The notes below the pieces were generated by a model. It saw only the letters and a program-made list of their open reading frames with translations, ran no database searches and was not told where the DNA came from. This document shows positions 40,182-48,605 of a DNA stretch of 64,000 bases, one piece after another. Both the position numbers and the translations under genes were made by a program. Within the stretch, counting starts at the first letter, position 1. Every line of letters begins with the position of its first letter. The stretch comes from Acanthosepion pharaonis (taxonomy: Eukaryota > Mollusca > Cephalopoda > Sepiida > Sepiidae): the NCBI GenBank assembly GCA_903632075.3, contig CAHIKZ030003496.1:947501-1011500 (forward strand), read 5' to 3'.

Positions 40182-40686
40182 TCACTTTCTTTCTTTCTTT
40201 CTTTTTCTCTCTTTTTCTTTATTTTTAACCGCTTACTTTTTATTTTGTTTTTATTACCTCGTTTTCCTTTCTTTCTTTCTTTCCTTCTTTCTTTCTTTAC
40301 ACTTGTATAACATTCAGAGTTTACTCCGCTTCTTTCTTTCTTTCTTTCTTTCTTTCTTTCACTTTCTTTATTTCTTTCTTTTTCTCTCTTTTTCTTTATT
40401 TTTAACCGCTTACTTTTTATTTTGTTTTTATTACCTCGTCTTCCTTTCTTTCTTTCTTTCCTTCTTTCTTTCTTTACACTTGTATAACATTCAGAGTTTA
40501 CTCCGCTTCTTTCTTTCTTTCTTTCTTTCTTTCTTTCACTTTCTTTATTTCTTTCTTTTTCTCTCTTTTTCTTTATTTTTAACCGCTTACTTTTTATTTT
40601 GTTTTTATTACCTCGTCTTCCTTTCTTTCTTTCTTTCCTTCTTTTTCTTTCTTTACACTTGTATAACATTCAGAGTTTACTCCGCT

Positions 40687-40722
<36 letters not shown>

Positions 40723-41626
40723 TCACTTTCTTTATTTCTTTCTTTTTCTCTCTTTTTCTTTATTTTTAACCGCTTACTTTTTATTGTTTTTATTTCCTCG
40801 TGTTCCTTTCTTTCTTTCTTTCATTCTTTCTTTCTCTCTTTCTTTTTTCTCTTTTCCATTATTTTTAACAGCTTACTTTTTATTTTGTTTTTATTTCCTC
40901 TTCTTCCTTTCTTTCTTTCTTTCTTTCTCTCTCTCTCTTTCTTTCTTTCTCTCTCTCTCTCACTCTCTCTCTCTCTCTCGCTTTCATTCTTTCTTTTTTT
41001 CGCTCCTTTCCTTTATTTTTAACCACTTACTTTTTCTTTTTCTAATTCCCTCTTCTCTGTTTCTTTTTCTTTTTGTCTTCATTTATTGCCGATTATTTTT
41101 TTTCTTTATTTCTTTTTCTATTTTTTTTTCATTCTTTTTGTTGATTTTTGACTGCGTACTTTTTTATTTTGTTTTTCTTTAAATCATTCCTTTCTTTTTT
41201 TTTTTTTTCCTCTATCTATTTTTCTTTTCTTACTCTTTCAAAATTTTTATTTTATTTTTTTTCTTTGGACCTTTTATTTTTCATTCTTAATTCTCTGATT
41301 TTTCTTTTTTTTTTTTTCTTTTTTGAATTTCCTTTTTAACTTTTTCTGGCTCTTTCTTAAATGATCTTTATTTGTCCAACACCACTTTTCTTTCATTTTT
41401 TTTATTCACTTCATTTTTCCTTTCTTTTACATTGTCTTTTTTTAATCCTAGTTTCTTTCAATATCCTTCCCTTTTTCGTCTCCGTTCTTTCTTGTTTTCT
41501 TTTCTTTTTGCTGACTTTTTCCTTGACTCTTTCTCTCTATCTCTCTTCTTCCTCTCGCTTTCTTTCGATTTTTCAAGGCGTTTTTCTACTTCTTTCTCTT
41601 CATCTATCTATCTATCTATCTATCTA

Positions 41627-41662
<36 letters not shown>

Positions 41663-41757
41663 TTCTCAGCCTTTTCTCTCTTTTTCTCATTTTTTATTCT
41701 TTCTCCCTCTTTCTCTCTCTCTCTCAATTTTTCAGCTTTGCTTCCCCCTTCTACTAC

Positions 41758-41813
<56 letters not shown>

Positions 41814-41890
41814 GCTAAGGCCTCTCTTTTTCTTCTCTCACTTTTCCTTCTCTCTTCTCTTCTCTTTCACGCATCTCATCTCTAGTCGCT
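39480..41890. repeat. 2.4-kb polypyrimidine tract (purine-rich on minus strand)
   Basis: The plus strand is almost entirely T and C: TTTC, TTTTC, TC and TTC repeats with few purines. It includes (TCTA)n at about 41,600-41,628 and 41,757-41,812 and (TA)n at 41,629-41,658. The long frames rich in F/L/S (plus) or K/E/R (minus) are composition artefacts. Such strand asymmetry can form triplex (H-DNA), which is inference. Confidence 0.95.
39780..40800. repeat. Tandem repeat of about 180 bp inside the polypyrimidine tract
   Basis: Five landmarks ACTTGTATAACATTCAGAG occur near 39,918, 40,100, 40,300, 40,478 and 40,656, spaced about 178-200 bp. Each is followed by a (TTTC)n run, then AACCGCTTACTTTTTATT and TTTTTATTACCTCG. 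Length differences come from the TTTC count. Confidence 0.93.
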
Positions 41891-41898
41891 GTTAAGTC

Positions 41899-41910
41899 CG
41901 CGCATGCGCG
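41899..41910. promoter_or_regulatory. CGCGCATGCGCG palindrome, NRF1-type site candidate
   Basis: A perfect 12-bp palindrome contains GCGCATGCGC, the consensus bound by NRF1-family factors in animal promoters. It stands alone in AT-rich surroundings. About 130 bp downstream a T-rich run ends in TTATTCCAG, a plausible 3' splice site. No ORF or TATA element supports a real promoter, so function is speculative. Confidence 0.3.
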
Positions 41911-42474
41911 TTTAGACGTCTATGTAGAAATGCATTTGTGTTTGGTTCTGAGGGAGTGAACGAAGATTGCCAGCAAGAGCGAGCCCATTCTAAGAGCCGT
42001 TCGATTCCTGTTTGTAATAAAAACGTTTCCATTAATGCAGCTGTTATTTTTTTTTATTCCAGCATCCTTGGCAGATGACGCAGCGACCATTTTTTTTGTT
42101 GTTGGAACCAAACACTTAGACAGACAGACAGGTGAACAGACAAACAGAACGTGACATTGTTTATATTCCATAAAAAAGTACATATTCCAAAATAAAACAT
42201 AGACAAGAAAAACGAAGACTTGTCCAATTCTCTAATGTTTTTTGATATTTAAGAGATTACTCTTTAATATTTAATAAGCTTATCTTAGTCTGGCACAAGG
42301 CAACATGGAGCATAGAATGATTGATGTGCATGTATAACGGCATATCATCTCCTTATCGATCATTTAATAGTGAAATTTAATTTTCTTGAGTGGTTTGAAG
42401 TAATAAAAATATGATAGATGTTATTCCACTTTCACAGTTGAACACATGGTAGATGATACTCAGATTTTGTGCAT
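41911..42474. other. Unassigned DNA
   Basis: No recognised repeat or protein. Contains the splice-acceptor-like TTATTCCAG near 42,055-42,063 and a short ATG frame of 14 codons after it. An 87-codon minus frame (41,920-42,183) has no family I recognise. Confidence 0.4.
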
Positions 42475-42575
42475 ATACATGTTTACATTATTTGGACTAT
42501 TGTCCTCATCTTTGTTGGCACATTTATCACAACGTCTCGGCAGTTGTACGCTTCGGCCTTCTTCAGATGGTTGGA
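42475..42575 (-). mobile_element. SINE-B 3' part
   Basis: On the minus strand this is the SINE-B tail: CCGAGACGTTGTGATAAATG followed by GATGAGGACAATAGTCC. It abuts a full plus-strand copy, making an inverted pair with arms of about 95 bp (42,480-42,572 against 42,785-42,880). Confidence 0.85.
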
Positions 42576-42890
42576 ATGTCAAGGACACATGTCACAGTGT
42601 ATAAAAGCGTTAGTTAGGTCCAGTGACAGGACTCAAAGAGTGTGAGTTCAATACCTGGATAAGGCGATGGTGATCTTGGAGAAGGGAATTAACAAGAGAT
42701 AACTGATAACTGACATACATTAGACATGGCATGTGGAAATAGAACAGTCTACCCCAGCGAGCGAAATAAAAGGTTCAGTTCGATATTCCAACCACCCGGA
42801 GAAGGCCGGAGCGTACAACAGCCGAAATGTTGTGATAAATATGCCAACAAAGATGAGGACAATAGTCCGAATAACGTAAATAGGATAGCA
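42576..42890 (+). mobile_element. SINE-B, near full length (tRNA-related head)
   Basis: The head has a box-A-like CACAGTGTATAAAAGCG and a box-B-like GAGTTCAATACC, as in tRNA-derived SINEs. The body includes GAGATAACTGATAACTGACA and GAACAGTCTACCCC. The tail has GGAGAAGGCCGGAGCG, CAGCCGAAATGTTGTGATAA and GATGAGGACAATAGTCCG. The same order occurs antisense at 63,568-63,870. It would need RNA polymerase III and a partner LINE to move; I could not identify the partner. Confidence 0.85.
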
Positions 42891-42959
42891 TTTTTTATTT
42901 TTTTATTTAAGTTGATTCCCAGTAGCTCCGATGCAAATTCTCTTCGGATTTCTTCATTG

Positions 42960-43125
42960 TTATCCATTATTCGTGCCATGTTTAAAGGATGTCAGGTATC
43001 ATTTATCTCCATTTAATTCCCCTTTCCAAGTTCTCAACTGCCTTAACCGGGTATTGAACTCACAACTCTTTGGGTCCTGCCACTGAATCTAACCAACGTC
43101 TTTATCCACTCTGCCATATGTCCTT
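42960..43125 (-). mobile_element. SINE-B head and body, truncated
   Basis: The minus strand carries the tRNA-like head (GTTGGTTAGATTCAGTGGCA, GAGTTCAATACCCGG) and part of the body, and lacks the tail. It lies head-to-head with the fragment that follows. Confidence 0.82.
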
Positions 43126-43790
43126 AAGGAGATATGGCACAGTGGATAAAGAAGGCCGAAACGTTGTGATAAATATGCCAACAAAGATGAGGACAATAGT
43201 CCGAATAATGTAAATAGTGTACATAATACCTCATCTCAGAAATATAGACAGATACTGAAAGGCCAAAACGTTGTAATAAATATGGCAACAAAGATGAGGA
43301 CAATAGTCCGAATAATGTAAATAGTGTACATAATACCTCATCTCAGAAATATAGACAGATACTGAAATGCCGAAACGTTGAAATAAATATGGCGACGTAG
43401 ATGAGGACAATAGTCCGAATAATGTAAATAGTGTACATAATACCTCATCTCAGAAATATAGACAGATACTGAAAGGCCAAAACGTTGTAATAAATATGGC
43501 AACAAAGATGAGGACAATAGTCCGAATAATGTAAATAGTGTACATAATACCTCATCTCAGAAATATAGACAGATACTGAAGGGCCGAAACGTTGAAATAA
43601 ATATGGCGACATAGATGAGGACAATAGTCCGAATAATGTAAATAGTGTACATAATACCTCATCTCAGAAATATAGAAAGATACTGAAAGGCCGAAACGTT
43701 TTAATAAATATGGCGACAAAGATGAGGACAATAGTCCAAATAATGTAAATAGTGTACATAATACCTCGTCTCAGAAATAGAGACAGATAT
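43117..43790 (+). repeat. 107-bp tandem array derived from the SINE-B tail
   Basis: A SINE-B head scrap (GGCACAGTGGATAAAG, to about 43,150) is fused directly to six tail-derived units starting near 43,151, 43,260, 43,367, 43,474, 43,581 and 43,688, at a spacing of 107-109 bp. Each has GATGAGGACAATAGTCCGAA, AATAGTGTACATAATACCTC and a GCC(G/A)AAACGTT start. Units 2-5 alternate two types, GCCAAAACGTTGTAAT with GGCAACA and GCCGAAACGTTGAAAT with GGCGACR, giving a 214-bp higher-order period. Confidence 0.95.
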
Positions 43791-44210
43791 ACATGTTTGC
43801 CTGGACATAATTACTAGCGCCGGTCTTATGCATGTTTTATCTTGTAGTTTTATAGAAGTTATATTTTGGAATACAGTTTTATTAAAGAAATTGTATGATA
43901 TTATATGTACTAATTTCATGAAAGAGTTCTTTCATGTTGATTGCTCGTATTCTAAATAGATTTGCATGAAGTTGCTACAATTTTTTAGTATTCGTGCACT
44001 GTTGGTCATTTTACCATAAATTGTCATTGTTGGTTATTTTTATATAAAAATGTATTGCTTGTATTTTTACTAGAAATATCGGGGGTGGGGGGTTCATTAT
44101 TTGCTCATAGCTGGGACCCTAACTGGTGCTATCACCCTGGCTGAGGGTGAACTTGTAATCAACAGCAATAAAGAGGTAGTTCCATGCTCCTCAAAACCTT
44201 GCAAACAGAG
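43791..44210. other. Unassigned AT-rich DNA
   Basis: No motif or repeat I can name. A plus-strand frame starting at 44,101 runs into the next (TA) tract and is not credible. Confidence 0.4.
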
Positions 44211-44211
44211 G

Positions 44212-44272
<61 letters not shown>
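44211..44272. repeat. (TA)n microsatellite
   Basis: About 30 TA units. Confidence 0.97.
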
Positions 44273-44275
<3 letters not shown>

Positions 44276-44373
44276 GAGGAAGAGATATTTATAACATTTT
44301 TAATATAATAATATTTCTGTACTCAGATGGTACCTCATCCGGCGACGTTAGATCGTTAGTTATCTACCATCAC

Positions 44374-44402
44374 CTGATGAAGTACTAACTTAGTGCCGAA
44401 AC
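44374..44402 (+). ncRNA. Hammerhead-ribozyme-like core, probably degenerate
   Basis: CTGATGA (44,374-44,380) is followed by a 5-bp helix GTACT/AGTGC around the loop AACTT, and then CGAAAC (to 44,402). This is the order CUGAUGA, stem II, GAAA of hammerhead ribozymes, which are known from Penelope-like elements and some SINEs. I could not find a convincing stem I or cleavage-site pairing, and position 10.1/11.1 would be an A-C mismatch. Activity is therefore unsupported. It lies in an unassigned dispersed-repeat-like segment (44,280-44,540). Confidence 0.35.
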
Positions 44403-44549
44403 ATGAAAGTATTTGCGTAGCGATGTAAAATGTTTTTATTGTAATTTATTATAATAAAAATGTTATAATAATATTTTGCTCTATTGAGCACTTTTAAAAA
44501 AAATGCTACGAACTGTGGATATTTACACCATCTGTTCTTACTCTTATTT

Positions 44550-44550
<1 letters not shown>

Positions 44551-44626
<76 letters not shown>

Positions 44627-44735
44627 CAATGCATAGAAGCTCACGCATCCAAGCAGACATATCGCCATAACTACTTCTATTTCCCCAGGCATTTTCACGC
44701 CAAGCTAATACGAGCAGTATCTACAATTCACATTC

Positions 44736-44803
<68 letters not shown>

Positions 44804-44832
44804 CAATGCATAGAAGTTTACGTATCTACATT
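44551..44832. repeat. Two (TA)n tracts each followed by the same short segment
   Basis: (TA)n at 44,551-44,621 and at 44,742-44,800 are both followed by TACAATGCATAGAAG and then a similar T/ACG stretch. A short unit carrying the TA array was duplicated. Confidence 0.9.
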
Positions 44833-45440
44833 CATTTGAAACCGGATTAATTTCGAATGGCTTCCCAAGCTCCTGGAAATTTCTGAATTAATCCAAGCGA
44901 GAAAAAAAGGTCCATAAATCTATATTTCTGGATTACAGCAATGGCGGATAAATTATTTCAAGCGGCAGTTTGGCCGTGAGAGGGCAGAACCGTCAGTTTG
45001 TCAACGATTCTTTTCCTTCTTTCTTTTTTAATGTGAACAAAATATGAAAAAGAAAAAAAAATATATATATATATATTCGTTACTGGCTCGAAGTCGGGCT
45101 TTTTATGGTGCTGTGAGCGAATAAACGCCCCCAAAAGAGCTTTAACTGAATTAAATAGGATTATCTGTTGGTGCTTTGGGTGATAATTTATGACAGAAGC
45201 AAGGTTTGGTCGTGCGTGATTAGAAGGGTGGCCGGCAATCAGGGGTCTATTGACTGTCACTTTTTCTGCGGGGATTGAAAGTACGTACGTCTAGAAAATA
45301 TGGAAGACTTGAATATTTCATGAATTTGCATGTTTACATTAGTTGTTGATCAAAACTAAGCGGCTACAAGTTTCCTAAAATTTCTAATACCGTCTTCATT
45401 ATGTTCATCCCTCGAGTTACACTTCTATACGTCGTGTACT
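44833..45440. other. Unassigned DNA
   Basis: Includes a short (TA)n at 45,060-45,076. A 100-codon minus frame (44,958-45,260) shows no domain I recognise. Its GC content is higher than its neighbours, so an unidentified dispersed repeat is possible. Confidence 0.4.
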
Positions 45441-45769
45441 ATCAGTATGCGAGAGATCTTGGCTCTCCACTACTTCCTATCTGTTGTAGAGTAGTTTTCA
45501 CAGTGGAGGCTTGTATTTCAGTAAGTCGTCCTAAATTAGGTTCGACGTGCAAAACGTTAGGAACTTGAAATAAGAGTTAATGACGCAGCAATCTAGTTGT
45601 GATGGTTGATACTACAATGTCCGACATCGACTGACTCACTCAACACCACTGAGCCCAACTTGCCACTGCTACTACTACTTATTATCTGTTGGAGAGTCTA
45701 TTACAATAGAATAGGTATTATGGTATAACACTATCCTTTGTAGTTCATAGAATTTTTTGCCTTTTTACT
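45441..45769 (-). pseudogene. Short RTE LINE 3'-end scrap in unassigned DNA
   Basis: CTTGGCTCTCCACTACTTCC near 45,460 is the antisense of the W-R-A-(M/I)-I ending seen at 49,065, 49,700, 59,870 and 60,160. The remainder to 45,769 is too decayed to align by eye. Confidence 0.45.
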
Positions 45770-46165
45770 ATCCCTCCTAGCTTTTGGAATGTGTCTTTGG
45801 CCATCCAATCGGATCTCAGCGTCGCACATTCAGCGTCAGAACTATTCCAGGGTATTTAAATTTCACTCACGTGATTGATTTTAGTGTCCCCAACCTGTAA
45901 ATCGCATTTGTGTTCATCCTTTTACGGTTGACCATGCATTCAATAGTATCCCTTAGTTGGCACGCAAATCGAGCAGAGCTTTACGTTGCCTCGAGTCTCT
46001 TCTTCATCTTTAAGGAGACCGTCCAACATTCGCTTGCCGTAAAGGAGGACAGATGTCACGTATCAGTTCAGTACTCTTTTCTTTATTACCAAAGTAATCC
46101 TCCTGTCTCGTAATACTCTGCTTAGTTTTTTGGAATGCGTTTTTGGCCATCCCGCCTGCATAGAT
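45770..46165 (-). pseudogene. RTE-like LINE fragments, C-terminal region
   Basis: On the minus strand, reading from 46,165 down: AGWPKTHSKKLSRVLRDRR, then VIKKRVLN, then YVTSVLLYG. These match the post-palm region of RTE reverse transcriptases (M-A-K-x-A-F-Q-K-L-x-x-V-L-R-D-R ... YVIS-x-L-L-YGSECWT). From about 45,950 a second scrap reads CMVNRKRMN and VKFKYPGIVL, the slightly earlier part of the same protein. So pieces are out of order. The first piece forms the outer half of an inverted repeat with 48,575-48,745. Confidence 0.8.
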
Positions 46166-46189
46166 AGGAGATATACAAAAAAAAAAAAA

Positions 46190-46549
46190 GAATGGAGCCT
46201 AAGGCAAGGATGTGTCTTCTCACCGGACTTATTCAACCTATACAGCAAAGCTAATATGAGAGAACTAAAAATCTTACCATGATTCATCATTGACGCCCGT
46301 AATCTAAACAATATAAGACACACAGTGCTGATAGCAGACACGGAAAGGAAACGACAAAACCTCCTACATACTATAACGAAGGAGAGCGAGAAGAAGGGAC
46401 TAACCACAAACTACACGAAGACAGGATGCATGGTCATCAGTAGAAATGATGAGCCCGAAAGTCATAAAAGTCATAGGAAGTCAAAAAGTCAAAAAGTTAA
46501 TACATTCTTAGGAACACCAAACTGGAATTATTTTTTAAAAACCTATGTA
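46190..46549 (+). pseudogene. RTE-like LINE reverse transcriptase fragment, catalytic YADD lost
   Basis: The frame reads LRQGCVFSPDLFNLYSKANM, the palm B region (normally G-V-R-Q-G-C), then IIDARNLNNIR, TVLIADTERKRQNLLHTITK, ESEKKGLTTNYTKTGCMVIS and KVNTFLGT. This is close to the RTE/BovB pattern N-N-(I/L)-R-YADD-T-V-L-I-A. Here R is followed by a single CAC (46,319-46,321) where YADD should be: 12 nt became 3, removing the catalytic aspartates. There is one stop (TGA near 46,280). It ends at the mariner insertion and forms the inner half of the inverted repeat with 48,010-48,570. Confidence 0.85.
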
Positions 46550-47822
46550 TATATCAGGTCATCCCATAAGTTCTGTCCGAATTTTGAATAAAGAAAACAA
46601 GTGACCAAATGTTACATTTAGTTACAGATTCAATCAATAATGTATTTTCACTGATTATCTATGACTTCCTTCCATCTATTAACAAGCTTACTAATTCCAT
46701 TACTGTAAAATTGTTCTGGCTTTGATTCGAAGAACTCACAAATGTCAGTTTTAACCTCTTCCTGTGTTACAAAAGCTGTTTCTTCCAAATGATTCTGTAA
46801 GCTGTGAAACAAATGGTAGTCTGAAGGAGCCAGATCGGGAGAATAAGGTGAATGAGGAATTTTCTCCCAACCAAGTTCTTCGATCTTTTGTGACGTGATT
46901 CTTGCTGTGTGGGGTCGCGCATTGTCCTGATGATTCATCACCCCTTTTCGATTCACTAGAGCAGGTCTTTTTTCCTCAAAGCTTGGTTCAAATGCTCTAA
47001 TTGCTGAAAGTATATTTGAGCATTAATTGTTGCATTAGGTAGTAAGAATTCAAAGTGGATTATTCCTTGGCGATCCCGCCAGTTTGGAAGAAGAACCTTT
47101 TGCCCATGAAGTTCCCTTCTCGGCTGTGGCTGGGGTCCTTCCCCTTTAACAAGCCACTGTCTACGACGCTTAACATTTCGATAAAAGATCCATTTTTCGT
47201 CGCCAGTCACAAATCTATCCAAAAAAGGGGGAAAAAGTTGGCGAGAATGGAGAGAAGAGCAGATGTCAACTCGGGATTTGAGGTTGTTTTCAGACAATTC
47301 ATGAGGCACACATTTTCCAAGTTTAGGAACTTTTCCAAGTTGTTGAAGATGACAATCAACAGTTGTATGGTTTGAACTGAGAACCACAGCCAATTCCTCA
47401 ACTAATAAAGCAGGATTTTCTTCAAGGGCTGCTTCAAGAAGCTTTTCATCAAACTCAACTGGACGTCCGGTTCGATCAAGGGGGAAATCTCCACCTCTGA
47501 ATTTTGCAAACCATCTTCTTCACACATTCCTCTCCATAAACTGAGTGAATGTTTCTAGCCGCTTCGGCCGCTGAGTTTTCTTTCTTGAACTCATAAAGCA
47601 TTATGTGCCTCAAATGATTCTTGGGTACTTCCATGTTAGCAGGGTTTTAATCAAACAAAATTTTATTTTATTGTTCTCTGAAATAAAATTTGATCAGTTC
47701 AAATGCATCTAAACGTAAAAATAATGTTCAGCTCCATTAGACATTATAAAATACTCTTTAAATTTCGTTCATTTTAACAAAAAGGTAAAATTCGGACAGA
47801 CCTTATGAGATGATCTGATATA
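46550..47822 (-). mobile_element. mariner transposon, about 1.27 kb
   Basis: Both ends carry the same inverted repeat, TATATCAGGTCATCCCATAA on the left and its near-complement on the right (TATATCAGATCATCTCATAA), continuing into GTCTGTCCGAATTTT. The terminal repeats are about 35 bp with about four mismatches. TA lies at each boundary. It holds one transposase on the minus strand and has the normal mariner size. It sits between two oppositely oriented LINE arms. Confidence 0.93.
46648..47634 (-). pseudogene. mariner transposase (D34D), two single-base frameshifts
   Basis: The start is ATG at 47,634 (MEVPKNHLRHIMLYEFKK), and 987 nt give about 328 codons against a family norm near 345. The N-terminal helix-turn-helix region contains SAAEAARNIHSVYGEECV and RTGRPVEFDEKLL. 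The first catalytic aspartate is in TGDEKWIFY, the second in HQDNARPHTA, and the third in YSPDLAPSDYHLF. There are 34 residues between the second and third, the mariner D34D signature. The C-terminus is LVNRWKEVIDNQ-stop. The frame shifts at a run of five G (47,480-47,484 plus strand), where four would keep the frame, and at a run of six T (46,968-46,973), where one more would keep it. Both are homopolymers, so sequencing error is possible; otherwise it is a young relic. Confidence 0.93.
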
Positions 47823-47825
47823 TAA

Positions 47826-48605
47826 AATGATCGGTCCATAATGTCCTCAGCATCCGTCTGTAGAACCACATCTCCGTCGCCTCAAATCGCTTCGTCATCT
47901 TTGAGGAGACCGTCCAACATTCGCTGCCGTAAAGGAGGACAAATGTTACGTATCAGCTCAGTACTCTTTTCTTTGTTACCAAAGAAATCCTCCTGTCTCA
48001 CAATACTCAGCCTAGCTTTCGGGCCCATCTTTTTTTACTGATGACCATGCATTTATCTTCTTCTATTTTAAACTTAGTCCCTTCTTCTCGCTCTCCTTCG
48101 CTACGTTCTGTAGAAGGCTTTGTAGTTTCCTTTCCGTGCCTGCTATCAGCACTGTCATCTGCATATCTGTTGTGATGATATAACCCAACTTCCCCATTCA
48201 CGATAATGGACGAACTGGTTGCCGATTAAGTACGACCACAACGGACAGTCGAAAAGGTCTTCGTTTGTTAACACCTATTGAGGTTAGCATACTCCCGACT
48301 CTGTCTCTGTATTTGACACACCTACATCCGATTATAAACCTATTATTGAAAACCAACACTCGGGTTACTTTGTTTATTATATCTTGCATGAGATATAACA
48401 ATATCTTATGTTGTTAAGATTGTGGGCGTCAATGATGAATTCTGGTAAGATTTTTAATTCTGTCATAACAGCTTCGCCGTATAGGTTGAATAAGTCCGGT
48501 GAGAAGACACATCCTTGCCTTACGCCCGATTCTATTTTTGTATATCTGTTGAACTCATTTTTTTTTATCTTTATGCAGGCGGGATGGCCAAAGTTGCATT
48601 CCAAA
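47826..48605 (-). pseudogene. RTE-like LINE reverse transcriptase, antisense copy
   Basis: Reading down from 48,605: FNRYTKIESGVRQGCVFSPD, LFNLYGEAVMTELKILPEF, then NLNNIRY. A 207-bp insertion and a short partial duplication follow, and the frame resumes with NRYADDSADS (intact YADD near 48,155-48,170). EGEREEGTKFKIEEDKCMVI leads to the post-palm part, where, after a deletion near 48,020, the frame reads KLG, VLRDRR-type and YGSECWTVSSKM residues down to 47,826. Several shifts and stops make it inactive. Palm motifs B and C are recognisable. Confidence 0.85.
48185..48391. mobile_element. 207-bp insertion in the LINE, 8-bp direct repeats
   Basis: GATATAAC occurs at 48,177-48,184 and again at 48,392-48,399, and the sequence between them interrupts the LINE reverse transcriptase just before YADD. 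I see no terminal inverted repeats and no protein. It could be a small non-autonomous transposon or a chance repeat. Confidence 0.4.

Noticed and set aside
39932..41022. Long frames rich in K/E/R (minus, 245 residues) and F/L/S (plus, 306 residues)
   Set aside because: They are composition artefacts of a polypyrimidine tract; frame and length track TTTC repeat counts.
42055..42110. Host exon following TTATTCCAG
   Set aside because: The frame is only 14 codons, with no downstream donor or similarity that I recognise.
42726..43016. 96-residue plus-strand frame as a small protein
   Set aside because: It lies wholly within SINE-B sequence and shares its substitutions.
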